A stretch of 64,000 nucleotides of DNA from Homalodisca vitripennis. Taxonomy: Eukaryota > Arthropoda > Insecta > Hemiptera > Cicadellidae. The notes under the pieces are model-generated. The model ran no database searches. It saw only the letters and a list, made by a program, of their open reading frames with translations, and was not told the origin of the DNA. This document shows, piece after piece, positions 35,001 through 46,080 of the stretch. The stretch lies in the NCBI RefSeq assembly GCF_021130785.1, contig NC_060213.1, positions 130,524,001 to 130,588,000 on the forward strand, written 5' to 3'. The position numbers were made by a program, and so were the translations under genes. Each line of letters begins with the position of its first letter. Position 1 is the stretch's first letter.

Positions 35001-36469
35001 TAAGTTGCAGTCAAATTAAAACTGGTTTTGCTTTTGACAGGGTGGTTTTAATCCTTTGTGGTGGCAATATTGACACAACGATACTGGGCCGTTGCCTCGA
35101 CCGGGGTCTCACAGCAGACGGCCGCCTTATCAAGTTTTCCGTAGTGGCTAGTGACAGACCTGGAGGAATCGCTGAGCTCTGTCGACTGCTGGCAGATGTT
35201 GGTGTTTCCATCAAAGACATCCTTCACGAAAGAGCTTGGATCACAAACGATATTTTCAGTGTCAAGGTAAGAGGCTAGAATAGAAAACAAGTCTTTTTGA
35301 TTATTACTTCTAGCATTCTAACGGTTTATATCTAGAAGTTAAAAAATTTGGAGCTTTTAAGATGAAAGGGTTTGATCACTATTAGAACTATGCTAGTAAT
35401 TTTGGTTGAAAAAACAGAAACAAGATCTAATTTTCTATAAAAACCTAAATATCAATGTTAATTTTGTTATTGTTTGCATTGAGTATTAGAACTAAAGGTT
35501 TTTTGAATACATTGATCAGTTACACTATATGTATTTAGGAAATGAATAGATAGTCTCCCTTCTGGTTCCTGGGTTTGAACAAATTAGTAGTGGATACCCC
35601 TAGGGGCTACACTACACTGGCTAATTCTAGTCTCCATAACATACATCAATTTTAATCTGGAGCAGCCAAGACATTGTTCTTCCTTTATGAGTGTATTCCA
35701 AGGAGTGAATTTGGAACAGTATGCTTTTCATCCATATTAAAATGCCTACTCAATTTGAATCTACTGCTCTTGAGGTATAGTAGTGTAGTAGACAACCAAG
35801 ACAATGCGTGCAAGAAGAATGAGGGAAGAATGTGCTTTACACTCAAAAGAAAAAACCTTTTTAATCTTGTTTAATGTTGTACTTTTGTAGATAAATATAT
35901 AAAACGAATAAATCACTTAGTACCGTTTCTGTACAAAATATATTGGGACAGATTTTGATTAAATAAGTTTTGGTTTAGTGTTTTGATCTATACATGTCAA
36001 ATTTAAAACACCCATGTTTTTCAGAAGGACCTCAATGCTTCTCATATAGTTTTGGACTATTTTCTTGAAATTCAGAAAATACCAATGATGTAGAATAAAT
36101 ACACTACATTTAACTTTGTTTAACATTATGAAATTGTCTTCTATTTTGAATTATTTTATAATTTTTATTGGTCTTTGAAAATTTAATGAATAATTAGTGA
36201 GTTTTGGATCAATAAATAGGATCTACAATCAAGATTCAAATTATTTGCATAACACTAATACTCTGTCTGCACAGGTTAAGGTTGTGTGCGAGTCTCGAGA
36301 CTTGGAACATTCAAAACAACTGATGAAAGTTTTGTCAGAGAGATACACCTCCGTCAATTTCGGGGACTTCATGGACAGCCAGGGCTTCCGTCAGAGGCTC
36401 TCCCCCAGCCCAAACCACTTGGATGTCAACCTGCTTGAACAAGGAGTTACTAAATGCTTTTTAGAATGA
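19956..36469 (+). CDS. L-threonine ammonia-lyase (threonine dehydratase), 10 exons
   Basis: The protein catalyses PLP-dependent deamination of L-threonine (and usually L-serine) to 2-oxobutyrate and ammonia. The exons are 19956-20060, 21992-22126, 23462-23532, 24316-24487, 25464-25579, 32243-32405, 33293-33448, 34076-34212, 35041-35266 and 36275-36469. All junctions are GT/AG and join in frame to 491 residues. An acidic N-terminal tail of about 50 residues precedes the fold-type II PLP domain: SFKERGA at 104-110 with the Schiff-base lysine at 106, GNHAQ at 132-136, and the phosphate-binding GGGGL at 232-236. Residues from about 382 form an ACT domain ([19 protein letters not shown]). Serine racemases lack this domain, so threonine dehydratase is preferred. 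The ATG at 19956 is the first in frame. No stop or frameshift is seen in the exons. Introns 2 and 5 carry LINEs. Confidence 0.93.
20061..21991 (+). other. intron 1 of threonine dehydratase
   Basis: 1.9 kb, AT-rich. Near its 5' end (from 20095) is a stretch AATAATAATATCTTTATTGCC that looks like the reverse-strand 3' end of a LINE. It is followed by about 1.1 kb without readable coding, so a LINE 3' region on the - strand is possible. Confidence 0.5.
21992..22126 (+). CDS. threonine dehydratase exon 2
   Basis: 45 codons, phase 0, donor GTC/GTGAGT. It contains [20 protein letters not shown], the start of the PLP domain, as in other threonine dehydratases. Confidence 0.88.
22500..23365 (+). mobile_element. 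old CR1-like LINE fragment in intron 2
   Basis: It begins near [14 protein letters not shown] (reverse transcriptase motif PQGSVLGPLLF). The frame then decays, with recognisable pieces such as [19 protein letters not shown]. The 3' end ATGAATAAAGATTTCTGATTTC parallels ATGAATAAAGCTTTCTGTATTC of the LINE in intron 5. There are many stops and frameshifts, so it is non-functional. Confidence 0.6.
23462..23532 (+). CDS. threonine dehydratase exon 3
   Basis: 71 bp, ending in phase 2; the last AG joins C of exon 4 to make the serine of SFKERGA. It encodes [20 protein letters not shown] and then TTG. Confidence 0.9.
24316..24487 (+). CDS. threonine dehydratase exon 4 (PLP lysine)
   Basis: 172 bp. 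It contains [13 protein letters not shown] with the PLP-binding lysine, [11 protein letters not shown], and the [13 protein letters not shown] substrate-domain segment. Donor AAG/GTATTC. Confidence 0.95.
25464..25579 (+). CDS. threonine dehydratase exon 5
   Basis: 116 bp ending in phase 2 (GG/GTATGT). It encodes [18 protein letters not shown] through LGLTYING. The acceptor is TTGAAG. Confidence 0.93.
26243..26479. mobile_element. 237-bp hAT-type MITE
   Basis: The ends CAGAGGCGTAACTA and the complement of TAGTTACTCCACTG form a 14-bp imperfect inverted repeat. The flanks CAACGCAC (26235-26242) and CAATGCAC (26480-26487) are an 8-bp target duplication with one change, the length typical of hAT elements. 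It has no coding capacity. Confidence 0.75.
27383..28620 (+). pseudogene. LINE ORF1: PHD-like finger plus coiled coil
   Basis: The N-terminus [20 protein letters not shown] then CNGTCKQWF is a Cys-x2-Cys...Cys...Cys...W pattern of a PHD-type finger. After a frameshift it continues [16 protein letters not shown], and after another it continues [10 protein letters not shown], completing the finger. Downstream segments are rich in E, K, L and Q ([35 protein letters not shown]), consistent with the coiled coil of CR1-type ORF1 proteins, which bind RNA. At least four frame changes are seen. Confidence 0.65.
28690..31732 (+). pseudogene. LINE ORF2: endonuclease and reverse transcriptase
   Basis: The endonuclease is present as [45 protein letters not shown] and GDLNIDW. 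The reverse transcriptase follows from about 30181: [54 protein letters not shown], then the catalytic YADDTALI, and [12 protein letters not shown]. The C-terminus has [16 protein letters not shown]. There are stops in the endonuclease near 29000 and 29297, frame changes near 29480 and 29790, and a frameshift between QGSVLG and PVLFILF at about 30850. Confidence 0.85.
32243..32405 (+). CDS. threonine dehydratase exon 6
   Basis: 163 bp. It encodes [20 protein letters not shown] and the PLP phosphate-binding [17 protein letters not shown]. Acceptor TTGTAG, donor ATT/GTGAGT. Confidence 0.95.
33293..33448 (+). CDS. threonine dehydratase exon 7
   Basis: 52 codons, phase 0: [19 protein letters not shown] through [12 protein letters not shown]. 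The LADGLAV motif is typical of the family. Confidence 0.94.
34076..34212 (+). CDS. threonine dehydratase exon 8
   Basis: 137 bp, ending in phase 2: [20 protein letters not shown] then [14 protein letters not shown], the conserved EGAGA loop of the PLP domain. Confidence 0.94.
34213..35040 (+). other. intron 8 of threonine dehydratase
   Basis: It contains two repeat-like phrases, GGCCTTTCGATATTGGCTAA at about 34443 and CGTTTCGAGATCTGTAATCA at about 34629. These resemble dispersed repeat ends seen in arthropod genomes, but I cannot assign a family. No coding is seen. Confidence 0.4.
35041..35266 (+). CDS. threonine dehydratase exon 9 (ACT domain)
   Basis: 226 bp. It ends the PLP domain ([17 protein letters not shown]) and begins the ACT regulatory domain ([20 protein letters not shown], then [15 protein letters not shown]). 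Donor AAG/GTAAGA. Confidence 0.95.
36275..36469 (+). CDS. threonine dehydratase exon 10, stop
   Basis: 64 codons plus TGA. It starts [20 protein letters not shown], completing the ACT domain, and ends in a poorly conserved tail ([13 protein letters not shown]). Acceptor GCACAG. Confidence 0.9.
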   Translation, partial: VKVVCESRDLEHSKQLMKVLSERYTSVNFGDFMDSQGFRQRLSPSPNHLDVNLLEQGVTKCFLE

Positions 36470-37475
36470 TAAGGCAATGCTTTGTTTGGGGTCGTTTGAT
36501 TACAAATTTAAAAAGGTTCGTTGATCTCTATATCTACAGAAGGAGTTGAATTCGAGCACTCTTTTGTTATTAGCTCTAAAATGAGATCAGAAATTCAAAG
36601 GAAATCTTGAAAGGTATATTGAAATATAATTTTAAAAATAGGCACTTGAAGTTGAAAAAAGTTTTTGAGGTAAGCTATTTATTGACGATTTTATTTTAAA
36701 AGTAAGAGATGTTATTTAACAAATTCTTTTTCAAATGGAAATTTTTTTAATTAAAAAATGTTGAAACAATGAGAGGCCTAGGTATGTGTTGTGACTTTGT
36801 AAAGTACTCATGGCACGAATCAGTCAAGCACAGGTCAGTATTACTGACTACTTTGTTGGTTAATTTTTTAATTTGCTAAAAGTAGATTTTTAACAACAAA
36901 GGATCAAACACCCTAGACAATTAATATAATTTGAATTATTTTTATAACTTGTATAAACAGGTATTATTGTCAAATATATTTTTTTTTATATATGCTTTTT
37001 CTCTTTCCATCCATAACTCAATATAAGGTAAAATACTTTTCCTACTGTATAGTTAATTTATCCCAGGTGTTAATTTTATCAAAATAAGAAAAAAACTATT
37101 TTTTACTTAATGTGTGTTCTAAAAGCTATTGTTTGCTACCTAGAAGCATTTTTGACCATGATATCTACCTAATACCATGAAGAAACGTAATTATACACGT
37201 TATATCCTTATTCTGTACCAGTACTTGCCTGTTTAATATAAATTTCCCATTGTCAATATTCATATTCAATTGTCATTGTCATTTTTTACTTCTGCAGTAA
37301 GAAAATGGTCTCAAGTCTATTTGAGAGTAAATCCCTTATCAATACCAGTATCTGAGTTTACTTAGACCATTCAGATCATCAATGAAAGGATGACTGAGAT
37401 TTTTCAACCCTTTGATAAGGAACTTGTGTAAATTTGTTCCAAAGTAGCACAGTTAGCTAAAGAAAATACCAACTT
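36470..37475. other. 3' region of threonine dehydratase and intergenic DNA
   Basis: AT-rich with no coding. The polyadenylation site could not be chosen among many A-rich positions. Confidence 0.4.
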
Positions 37476-38197
37476 AACAGCAGTGGTGTCTTTGCTCAGG
37501 TGCTCATGCAGATGACATTGTGAAGGTTATCGCCAGAGGGAAATGGTCTTTGATGCAATGCAGATGTGTGATAAGATGGGGTCTTGGGGACTTATGCCAA
37601 GGATTTTGTATTGGCTTTATGTCGCTATGGTTATACTTGCACTAATGATTGCGGCTGTTGTCTGATGGCCATAAACAGAGGCCAAGATGATGGTAGCTTG
37701 TCTGGTTAGCATCCAAAGGATGGCTTGACTTGCTATCACTGGGGCTTTTCCAAGTTCACTGTGTGCAGCTCTAGACTGTTGTCTAAATCTCGCCCCTTGG
37801 ACATTGTTATTTGGACTATGGCCAGGAGAGCTGACTGTCTTCAGTAGGTGGAGTTTTGGTCGGCCTCAAGCTGCAACAGGAGGTACTGCAGAATTAGCAT
37901 CCTGATTCAAGGGAATTCTCTGCATATGAGTTCTGACCAGATGCCAAAAATAGTTTTCTTTCAAAACCCCTTTAGGACTGTTATACCTTCTAGGGAAGAT
38001 TGGTCAAAGGGAAGAAAACCTCTTCCAACAGCGGAGGCAGAATGGTTTACGGATGGGAAGAGACCATGTAGGGGGAGCTGGTGGTCCCTATGGGTCCTTA
38101 TCCCAGTCTTTCAGGCAGAAGTTACAGCCATTATGGAGTGTGCTCGTGAGAATCATCATCTGTGGTATAAGAGTAAGGTGATTAGCATTTTCAAATA
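37476..38197 (+). mobile_element. RNase H-bearing LINE fragment (RT end and RNase H start)
   Basis: It begins at a degraded catalytic motif AHADDIVKVIARGKW. It continues through SIQRMA-LAITGAFPSSLCAA, the conserved region after reverse transcriptase in I/LOA/R1-type LINEs, and then DWSKGRKPLPTAEAEWFTDG and VFQAEVTAIMECAREN of an RNase H domain. It stops abruptly. The RNase H part is closely similar to 59800-60030, where less of it is deleted. Multiple stops and frameshifts are present. Confidence 0.75.
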
Positions 38198-38199
38198 AC

Positions 38200-39020
38200 C
38201 CATATTAAGTTAAAAAAAAAAAAAAACACATCACATCAAGTGCATCTACTAAGGTCGGACCCCTCTCCACCACACCGTTACAGCGAACCAGTTCTGATAC
38301 TTATTGAACAGGCCTTGTATAATAAAAAAAACTTCTTACAGATAAGTTCTTGTATACACATCAGAAACACATGTATTGCTTACATATGTACAGTATATAT
38401 AGAAAGGAATAAAAAAAGACAAGGAAATAATAAGGCTGGAAAAACAATAATTTATTTTATTGATTTGATTTTGAACACAAAGTATAAAATATAAGTTTTA
38501 ACTTGAAACAAAAAATAAATTTATTACCATAAATAGAACCATAAATTAGAAAACAAAATATAACTTTTAAGTATCACAAAATATGTAATATCCATATCCT
38601 TATCACTGATCTAAATTCCTATGGTACCTACAACCTTTTCAAAATTTCCAAACTCCAATGTATTAAGCATTTTATTGCAATAAATATCTCTATTTCTAAA
38701 GAAGTTACATGTAAGTTTAAAGCCATATTTGTTGTAATGCTTCACTACAAATTTAACATTTTCATTATTTATGAAGTTATTAAAATATTTCTTTAAAACA
38801 ATTAAAAAAGTGTTATTATTTAATTAATCTGTATAGAGTAGCAAAACACAGTTGCTTACCTACTTTAAAAAAAATTACAAACCAAAAACTGGTTTATGGG
38901 ATACAAGTCAAATTTATTCACGCCATTATTATTTAAAATATATCAAATGAAAACTCCTTAAATCAACAGAAATTACAAAGCAGTAGCAAAAAGGCACTGA
39001 TCAGTGTTATTAAATTACAT
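38200..39020. other. AT-rich non-coding DNA
   Basis: It starts with a run of about 16 A at 38211. Nothing else is identified. Confidence 0.4.
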
Positions 39021-39023
39021 AAT

Positions 39024-39124
39024 ATATATTAATTTAAACAAACTCTCCAATAATATAGTTTTTATTTTTGTCTCACAAAAATAAAAACTTTATATTATTG
39101 GAGAGTTTGTTTAAATTAATATAT
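39024..39124. repeat. 48-bp-arm hairpin
   Basis: The left arm (39024-39071) contains TTAAACAAACTCTCCAATAA and the right arm (39075-39124) contains its complement; the arms differ by two inserted bases. The loop is 3 bases. The right arm and the next 33 bp are repeated at 4922-4978 inside a TTAA-flanked MITE. Confidence 0.85.
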
Positions 39125-41774
39125 AATTTCCAATAGAACAAGAGCTTTAAGAATGTTTACATAATATAACCTTAACCTTAAGTTAAAGCAATCAACCTTA
39201 GATAAAAATACCTGATTTTTTATAACCATAACCTAATTATTACAATTAATTAAATTACCACCAGAGAGCAGTGGAAAACTGAGCTTGATTAGTAGGTATC
39301 TTGTAGAGAATAAAGAATTGTATTTCAACTACGTAAAAAGAGAGAGAGTTTCATATACAGAGATAGGAAGATGTTACATGCATATACCCTGATATATTAC
39401 ATAAGTTCAAAGAGCAAAATGGAAAGAAATCCTTCTGGCAAGAATTGAAATGATCCTATCTGCCTTCCAGTCACATCTACTTCCGTGACCCTGCCGCAGA
39501 TTGGAAATATGGAGTAAATACGATGGAGAGAGGTAAAATTTATAAACTAATATTAACTATAGGTAAAGACAAAGAATGTGATGAATACAAATGAAGCATA
39601 ATACAGATAACAGTTCTCATGCTGGTTCTTTTTAAGAACCAAGGGTTGAGCAATTAACCATTCACCAGTTAATTTCATATTGTAACTTTAAAACAATTGT
39701 GTAAAGCACAATATTTTAAAAAGTAATACATTTACTCGTGCATTTTTTAGTTCTCAACATTCAACAGTCTTTCAAATACAGCCTTTCATTAAATGTAGCT
39801 AAAACTATCCAATTCTCTTCTGAGAAATTCTGACTTAACGATACATTACTAGTACAGCTAATTTTACCGTAAAAATTAACAAATACCATTTCTGCAGGTG
39901 GGTTATACACTTTTCCCCCTTTGTATAAGTATACTACTAACTCAACCAGTTTAAGTAATAAAACCTTGAAAACACAAACGCTTATGAGCTAAAACATTAG
40001 TCTCCAGAAATCACACAAAGGGGAGACTTAACTCATGGTCATGGAAAGATTTGAATACGTGATGTGTCTGTGTGTTACTAGCTGTTAGTTAAAACGGCAA
40101 AGTCTAGAGCTTCTGGACTGAAATGGTGATGGGAAAGGGGCTATAAGTTGTTGAGGGAGAAAGGAGACGCAAACGTACCTAACTCTGTATCTTTCGACAT
40201 GCAAGCAGACAGTACACGCGGCTTACATTAACGTGATTTATCCACTAAGTATGCTATGTTTTTATCTATGATAATATCTATCAAATTAATAATAAGTAAA
40301 GAAAAACAGGTGTATTTCTCTACTACAAAAATATACAGAATAAAATCTATAGTTTTGTTAGTCAAGCATGGTTAATAGAAAACCACAGAGTGTTACACAA
40401 AGAAATAAGTGCAGAAATTAGTTTTCAGCCCGCAATTCATACGTCTAAAAACATTTAAACATAAAAATAAACTCTAATTTAGTGACTGATTAAAATAAGA
40501 ATAAATGAAAAATCTACTTTGTGTTATTATGTCCAGTAACTACAATATTTTATTGACAATGCATAAACATCCAGTATAATATCTATCTTCTTACGAGTAA
40601 TAAAAAAACAATCTTATTTACAATACACCTTCAAGCACTAATCTATCCACATCAAGATTTTGAATCTTATTACGAGACTTCTTTTCAGAAGTCTGAATAT
40701 AATCTTCAACAGTGTAAAAGACTGCTGTACTAAGATTATTACAGATTCAAAATATCACAATTTTAACAATAAGATGTAACAAGATTCAATTTAGATTCAA
40801 AATACATTAATTGAACACTTTTTAAAAGACACTTCTGTTACAAAGCAATGCTCAGGAATGGTTTCCCTCGCAGACTAGGACACTGCATATCTATCACAGA
40901 CCTTATAATATTTATATGTACAATTTAATAAGAATATATAAATAAAGTAATTCAGCAGATAGATATTAATCTATTTATTATAACAATCCAAAAACATCAT
41001 AAATGTGATCCAAAACATTAATATGGCTATAAAAGTTATACATTATTTAACCTTGAATATTTATCAATTATCAATAAATTACCTGAACCATATCAAATAG
41101 CCCCCTAAAGGGGAGGAATCCTTAGCAGTGGCAGTGATTTAACTTGTAAAAAGCGGCTTGTTTGTAAAGATCATGCAATGTTTTTCTTATTAGATAATAA
41201 AATATATATGTAGTGCTGGTGATGTGTTATACTTATTATTTTTTCAGGATATTATGATGAAAAATGTGCTTGATAGCTAGTTCAGATATATATAATATAT
41301 AAAAAATGTATAACTTTAATTTAAAAAGTTATAAAAAATGTATAGTACAGTTGAGTGGGGAACCATGGATTAGAAATGTTTTTATTCATAGAATTATGAA
41401 AATCCAAAATGGCTAAGACTTCGCAAATTTCATATAGTTTTAGAATATATAGATGGATACTGAAGCTGTAAATGGAAATTTTGAAACATGCACAAAACCT
41501 TAAAACGGGTAATCTTCAGTCTAATACTAAAACTTGGATTCATAATAACAACTATTTTACTGCTTACTAATATAACACTACAGATGCCATACAAAACAAT
41601 AAATACAACAATGAAATAATTGTTTTAGTGCAAAACTGGGAAGCCTACATAACTTTTTCATTATACTTAAGACTTTCAATGTAAAAATATTGGCTACTGT
41701 TTTTTGCCATTATTATTGAAAAATTCAAGAGCAAAAAAAAAGTTTGGAAAAACACTGATGTTGTGAACATGTTA
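39125..41774. other. AT-rich non-coding DNA
   Basis: No coding pattern, RNA gene or classified repeat is seen over about 2.6 kb. Confidence 0.4.
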
Positions 41775-41776
41775 TA

Positions 41777-42736
41777 CGAGGGTCGTCCGTAAAGTAACCG
41801 CCGTTTGGGCGTGGCGCGATAAGTAGTGGGGGTAGCGCCGCCATTCACACATCTGCGTGTGCAGCAGTTCAGTACGCTTCTAGCTGTTGAAGGGAGAGCA
41901 TCGTGCGATCGCGCGTTCTTTTGTTACGACGTAAAAAAAACATGAGCGCCGTGATAGAAAATCCCGCCAAATGTGAAGTTCGTGGTGTAATAAGATTTCT
42001 GTGGTTGAAAAGTTACACAGCAGCTGAAATTCATCGTGAATTGAGTGAGGTGTATGACCCAAACATTATGAGCGAAGGTGTAGTCGTCAATGGGTTCGTT
42101 TTTAAAAAATGGAAGAACGAACGTTCACGATGAAGACCAGAGTGGTAGGCCATCTCTCGTCAGTGATGACTTGGTGAAAAGGCATTGGTGCTAAGGGCAT
42201 CTTGCTCGTTGAATTTATGGTGCGTGGTACGACCATTACAGCTGCAGCTTACTGAGAAACCTTAAAACGGCTACGACGAGCGATTCAAAACAAGCGTCGT
42301 CGTGGTCTTCTGACATCTGGTATTGTGTTTGTCCATGACAACGCCCGTCCTCATACAGCTCAAAGAACAACAGAACTTTTGGAAAAGTTCAAATGGGACG
42401 TTTTTGACCACCCCCCCCCCCCTACAGCCCGGACTTGGCTCCCAGTGATTTCCATCTTTTCCCGTACATGAAGCGGTGCTTGCATCTCAGAGGTTTGCGA
42501 GTGATGAAGAGCTTCAAAACGCTGTGACAGGTTGGCTACGTTCTCAGGCGGCAGATTTTTTTAAAGATGGAATTTCAAAAACTGTTAAAAGATATGATAA
42601 GTGCTCGAATTTGTATGGTGAATATGTAAAAAAGTAGAGAAAAGCTGTAGTTTTAACATTTATATAATAAACTTTTTGTATCTCAACTGGTTTACTATTA
42701 ATTTAAAAACGGAGGTTACTTTGTGGACGACCCTCG
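41777..42736 (+). mobile_element. internally deleted mariner element
   Basis: Terminal inverted repeats CGAGGGTCGTCCGTAAAGTA and the complement of TACTTTGTGGACGACCCTCG are bordered by TA (41775-41776 and 42737-42738). The length is 960 bp against about 1.3 kb for intact mariners. The interior keeps the transposase start (about 41942: MSAVIENPAKCEVRGVIRFL, helix-turn-helix region). After a gap it keeps the catalytic-end blocks VHDNARPHTA and YSPDLAPSDFHLFPYMK at about 42330-42480. Stops, frameshifts and a run of about 12 C at 42410 break the frame. Confidence 0.92.
41942..42640 (+). pseudogene. mariner transposase remnant
   Basis: The N-terminal DNA-binding part runs to about KKWKNERS. The middle, including the first catalytic aspartate region, is lost. 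HDNARPH and the SPDLAPSDFHLFPYMK block follow in shifted frames. Not functional. Confidence 0.85.
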
Positions 42737-42823
42737 TAACAAACTCCATACATGTTGATTGTAATAATTAGATTTAATCTTATTATAGTGTTAAATATAT
42801 AACATTATATAGTACTATATTAA

Positions 42824-44455
42824 CCCTGCGTTAGTCGCGCCGCCCGGAACATCGTTGCTCGTGCACGGTCTGTGAGACCATGTTTGAATAATCTATAGAA
42901 AACACTGGTGGAAGTTGAAAACAGCTTATAAATTATAAAAATCTTTATTTATAATGTATTTTAGAAACCAAATAACTCAATAATTTATGAGTAGTTTAAA
43001 TGTTCTTATATAAATGTAATTGAAATTGATGTGTACTTCAACTTAAATTACAAAATTAAAATTTCGGGTATCCAGTATAAATAAAAAAGTAAAAAAACAT
43101 TATAATAGAATTTAATCAATCAAACATAGGTTGAATTAAATGAAGAACCACTTCAGATGGGGAATTGTTAACTTGATATGGCCCTGGAGGCTGTTTGGCC
43201 CCATAGATCTCCATATTTAGAGCATAGCAAACTCTAGTGTCAGCCAAGGCAAATATCTTGATACCATATCTGGCTGGCTTCGACTTTATGTATTGTTTGA
43301 AGTCACATCTACCTCTAAAATAGCTCTAACATCTCATCAATAGTAGTGTAAGCACCAACCAGTGAGAATTGCACTGTTCGTTGAACTGCTGGAAAACTTC
43401 TCTAATGGCAGCTCACTTATGTAGATTGGTACGTACATCTCTTGTCCTGTTATCATCAAATCTCATAGCTGTTAGGAGAAATCTGAACCTCTGAGACATT
43501 AAGTTTCTGAAAAATTATACTCCAGTACCGTCCTTAGCATACAAGTCTTCCAGATTTAAATGAGACGATTGCAAGACTCCCTCCATGTACAGGACAGTTT
43601 GATTTCTGCAACGTTTGTCGGAAGGAGATCTCCTTCTCTAGAAAATTAACTCTATGATATTCAATACATTGCTTAGTATTAGTCACAATGAGCTCAATCA
43701 TGGTTTCTGGGAAAACAAATTCCATGATTCCATCAATTTCCATGATGGAGTAGCAGCATTTCGAGCAACTCCTTTCACCCCCTGGTAAGTGTGTACCAAT
43801 ATTTTGACGCGCTGCTCTAACATTTTGCTGCTTGGGATGAGTGTACCAAACTGTAGTATTGTCCTTACCTAGGATTAATGGTCTTCTTGCCTGAGATACA
43901 GCAACTGGAGGTAAACCACTTCCTTGGCGTACAGCTGGATCAATAAACTCTCGTTGGTGACGTCGATAAGTTCTATCTTCATTGGATTCATCTCCAGAAT
44001 GTTCATTATTGGTGTCATGCTCACTTTCTTCTAGCATATCGTCTAAATCCGAGTTAAATTGGTCACAAATAAAGACATTTTCACTTGGAATTTCACGCAG
44101 AAGTTGGAGAATTTGTTTTTCTTCTTTCGGATCTATTTTCAAAAATTTAGATACATCAAATATTTTTTTAAATCGCAAACACTTACAGTCACGCACGGTT
44201 CATAAGTCCGGGAACACACAAACACGAACAGTCATGCACGGTCTCGAAAACCGGGGTAGCGCGCCGGAATGGCAGACCAGGCTGTAAACAAAACCCCTCC
44301 ACTGCTTACAAGGTCACACCAAACACTGCTTTTACGCCATGGAGTGGGTTCTAGAACTCTAGACAAAAGCACGTTGCATGTTGCCAACCCCAACAAGAAT
44401 AGCATAACAAATTCCAGCATAGCGGAATCAAGGACAGTGCATGACCAACACAGGG
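42824..44455 (-). mobile_element. piggyBac element, deleted and dead
   Basis: It is bounded by exact TTAA duplications (42820-42823 and 44456-44459). The imperfect terminal inverted repeats are CCCTGCGTTAGTCGCGC and, at the other end, CCCTGTGTTGGTCATGC on the complement. A subterminal phrase like GTCATGCACGGTCT recurs near both ends (about 42860, 44190 and 44234). It carries a transposase remnant on the - strand. The length of 1632 bp is shorter than the usual 2.3-2.6 kb. Confidence 0.9.
43130..44196 (-). pseudogene. piggyBac transposase remnant
   Basis: A 220-codon open stretch (44196-43534) has an acidic N-terminal region (LDDMLEESEHDTNNEHSGDE). A second block, after stops, at about 43500-43140 reads MRFDDNRTRDVRTNLHK, YFRGRCDFKQYIKSKPARYG and YALNMEIYGAKQPPGPYQVN. 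These are the conserved piggyBac blocks around the catalytic core. The core between the two, and everything after, is deleted, and the order shows rearrangement of coding parts. The first codon of the open stretch is GTG, so the true start lies elsewhere. Confidence 0.85.
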
Positions 44456-44459
44456 TTAA

Positions 44460-46080
44460 ACTTAAACTGACAGAAAAAATTATTAGAACAATAATCCAAT
44501 CACAATAAAATACAAATTCATTTAGTGCTGGATTCTAAATGTTCGTTTTCAAAACATATGAAAGGAAATTATGTTTCATTTTATTGGGGCTGGTCTGAAA
44601 AATATGAATATTTTACACTGACAAAATATTAGGTCTAATTAAAAGTAACATAAAAATAGTTCAGAACATTACTAAGTCTACCTGTACATGAGAAAAATAG
44701 AAAAAAAATTAATTCTTAAACATAAGTACAATTTAATTATTTTGCACTAACTTGCAGAAATACGAGTATAATGAGTGTTGCTGAATAAAGACTCATACAA
44801 CATTGTAAAACTGACCAGTAAAATACATTTTAAATACAATATTTTACAAAATTTATCTGTGAAAAAATCACTATCTAAATACAAGCACCACAATAATGTA
44901 TATATTGTTAATAAAATAGCTTAAGAACATCTTGAACTTTGTGTTGTGAAATAAAAACCCATCCAAATAGTATGGCATTGTAAATGAGGAGATACACTTC
45001 CACCTATCATCTTCTCTCGTTAAGTGACTACAGTCTTTTATCACAATTTTCAAGTTATATTGTAAAATTTATTATGACACTGAACAAAAATCAACTTCTA
45101 TTTAATCCCCAAAACATAGCCAAATCAAATTATTTTTCATTTAGTTTTCTCATAATATACAGATTTTTCAGAAATGTCAATGTTTAATTTCATATAGTAT
45201 ATATTCTATATCAGCACGTAAGAATTAAAGAAATTAAGTGGTGGATACCATATGAAATTCAACATAAAAAATATCTCCATTGTATCATTTGAAATAGGAT
45301 TCAAGTGACCACATGAATATTTCATAAGTAAATGTCATAAACTAAATATTACATTGTGAGTATTGTCAAATACCAAAGACTAGATTAACTAAGACCCTGT
45401 TTATTCGTATACTCTAAAAAAAAAATTCCCGCACCAGTGGTGCATTTAATTTGAAACATATTTTTATATTTCAATTCACGAGTTCTGTTTTAAAGAGTAC
45501 CAAGAATGGAATAATAATGATAAATGGTTTGGCTAAGAATTTGAGACTTAGAATGTAATCCTCAGAGAAGTACTCTCCAGCTACCAAATGCTGTTTTTAT
45601 TTCTGATTTATTTTTAATTCTTACAACTACCAAAGGTTTTCTATTGCATTTCTTTGAATCTGTTCAATTTTAAAATCTGAGATCTTTCAGTCAAAGTTAA
45701 ACTTTGGAGCACAAAAAAATCAAGAGGAGAAATACTGGGTAGGTTTAAGGCCTCTCAGACTTTTGACATTTAGTCAAAACTATTGAACAAGTCACTAACT
45801 CTATCTATGTTGTAATATGTTTTGATGCATTGGCGACTTAAAAAAATTAATAACCTTTTTCTATCTCACAGCCAACAAAAGTTTACAGTAATTGATTTTT
45901 TTTCCCTTAGAGATAAACTTATGAACATACATAATTCCTTGTGATAGGTTTCATTTTATAAAGATGCTTACCATTGAAAATATAAACACCGGTTTAAACT
46001 TTTTGAGAAATATTTCATAGAAGCAGTATGTTAAGTAATCTTACTTCAAGAGTATCTTTCAGAACAGTAATACTTTGGGA
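44460..46080. other. AT-rich non-coding DNA
   Basis: No coding pattern or classified repeat is seen. Confidence 0.4.

Noticed and set aside
35011..35290. Minus-strand ORFs over threonine dehydratase exon 9
   Set aside because: They are shadows of the conserved exon and have no motif of their own.
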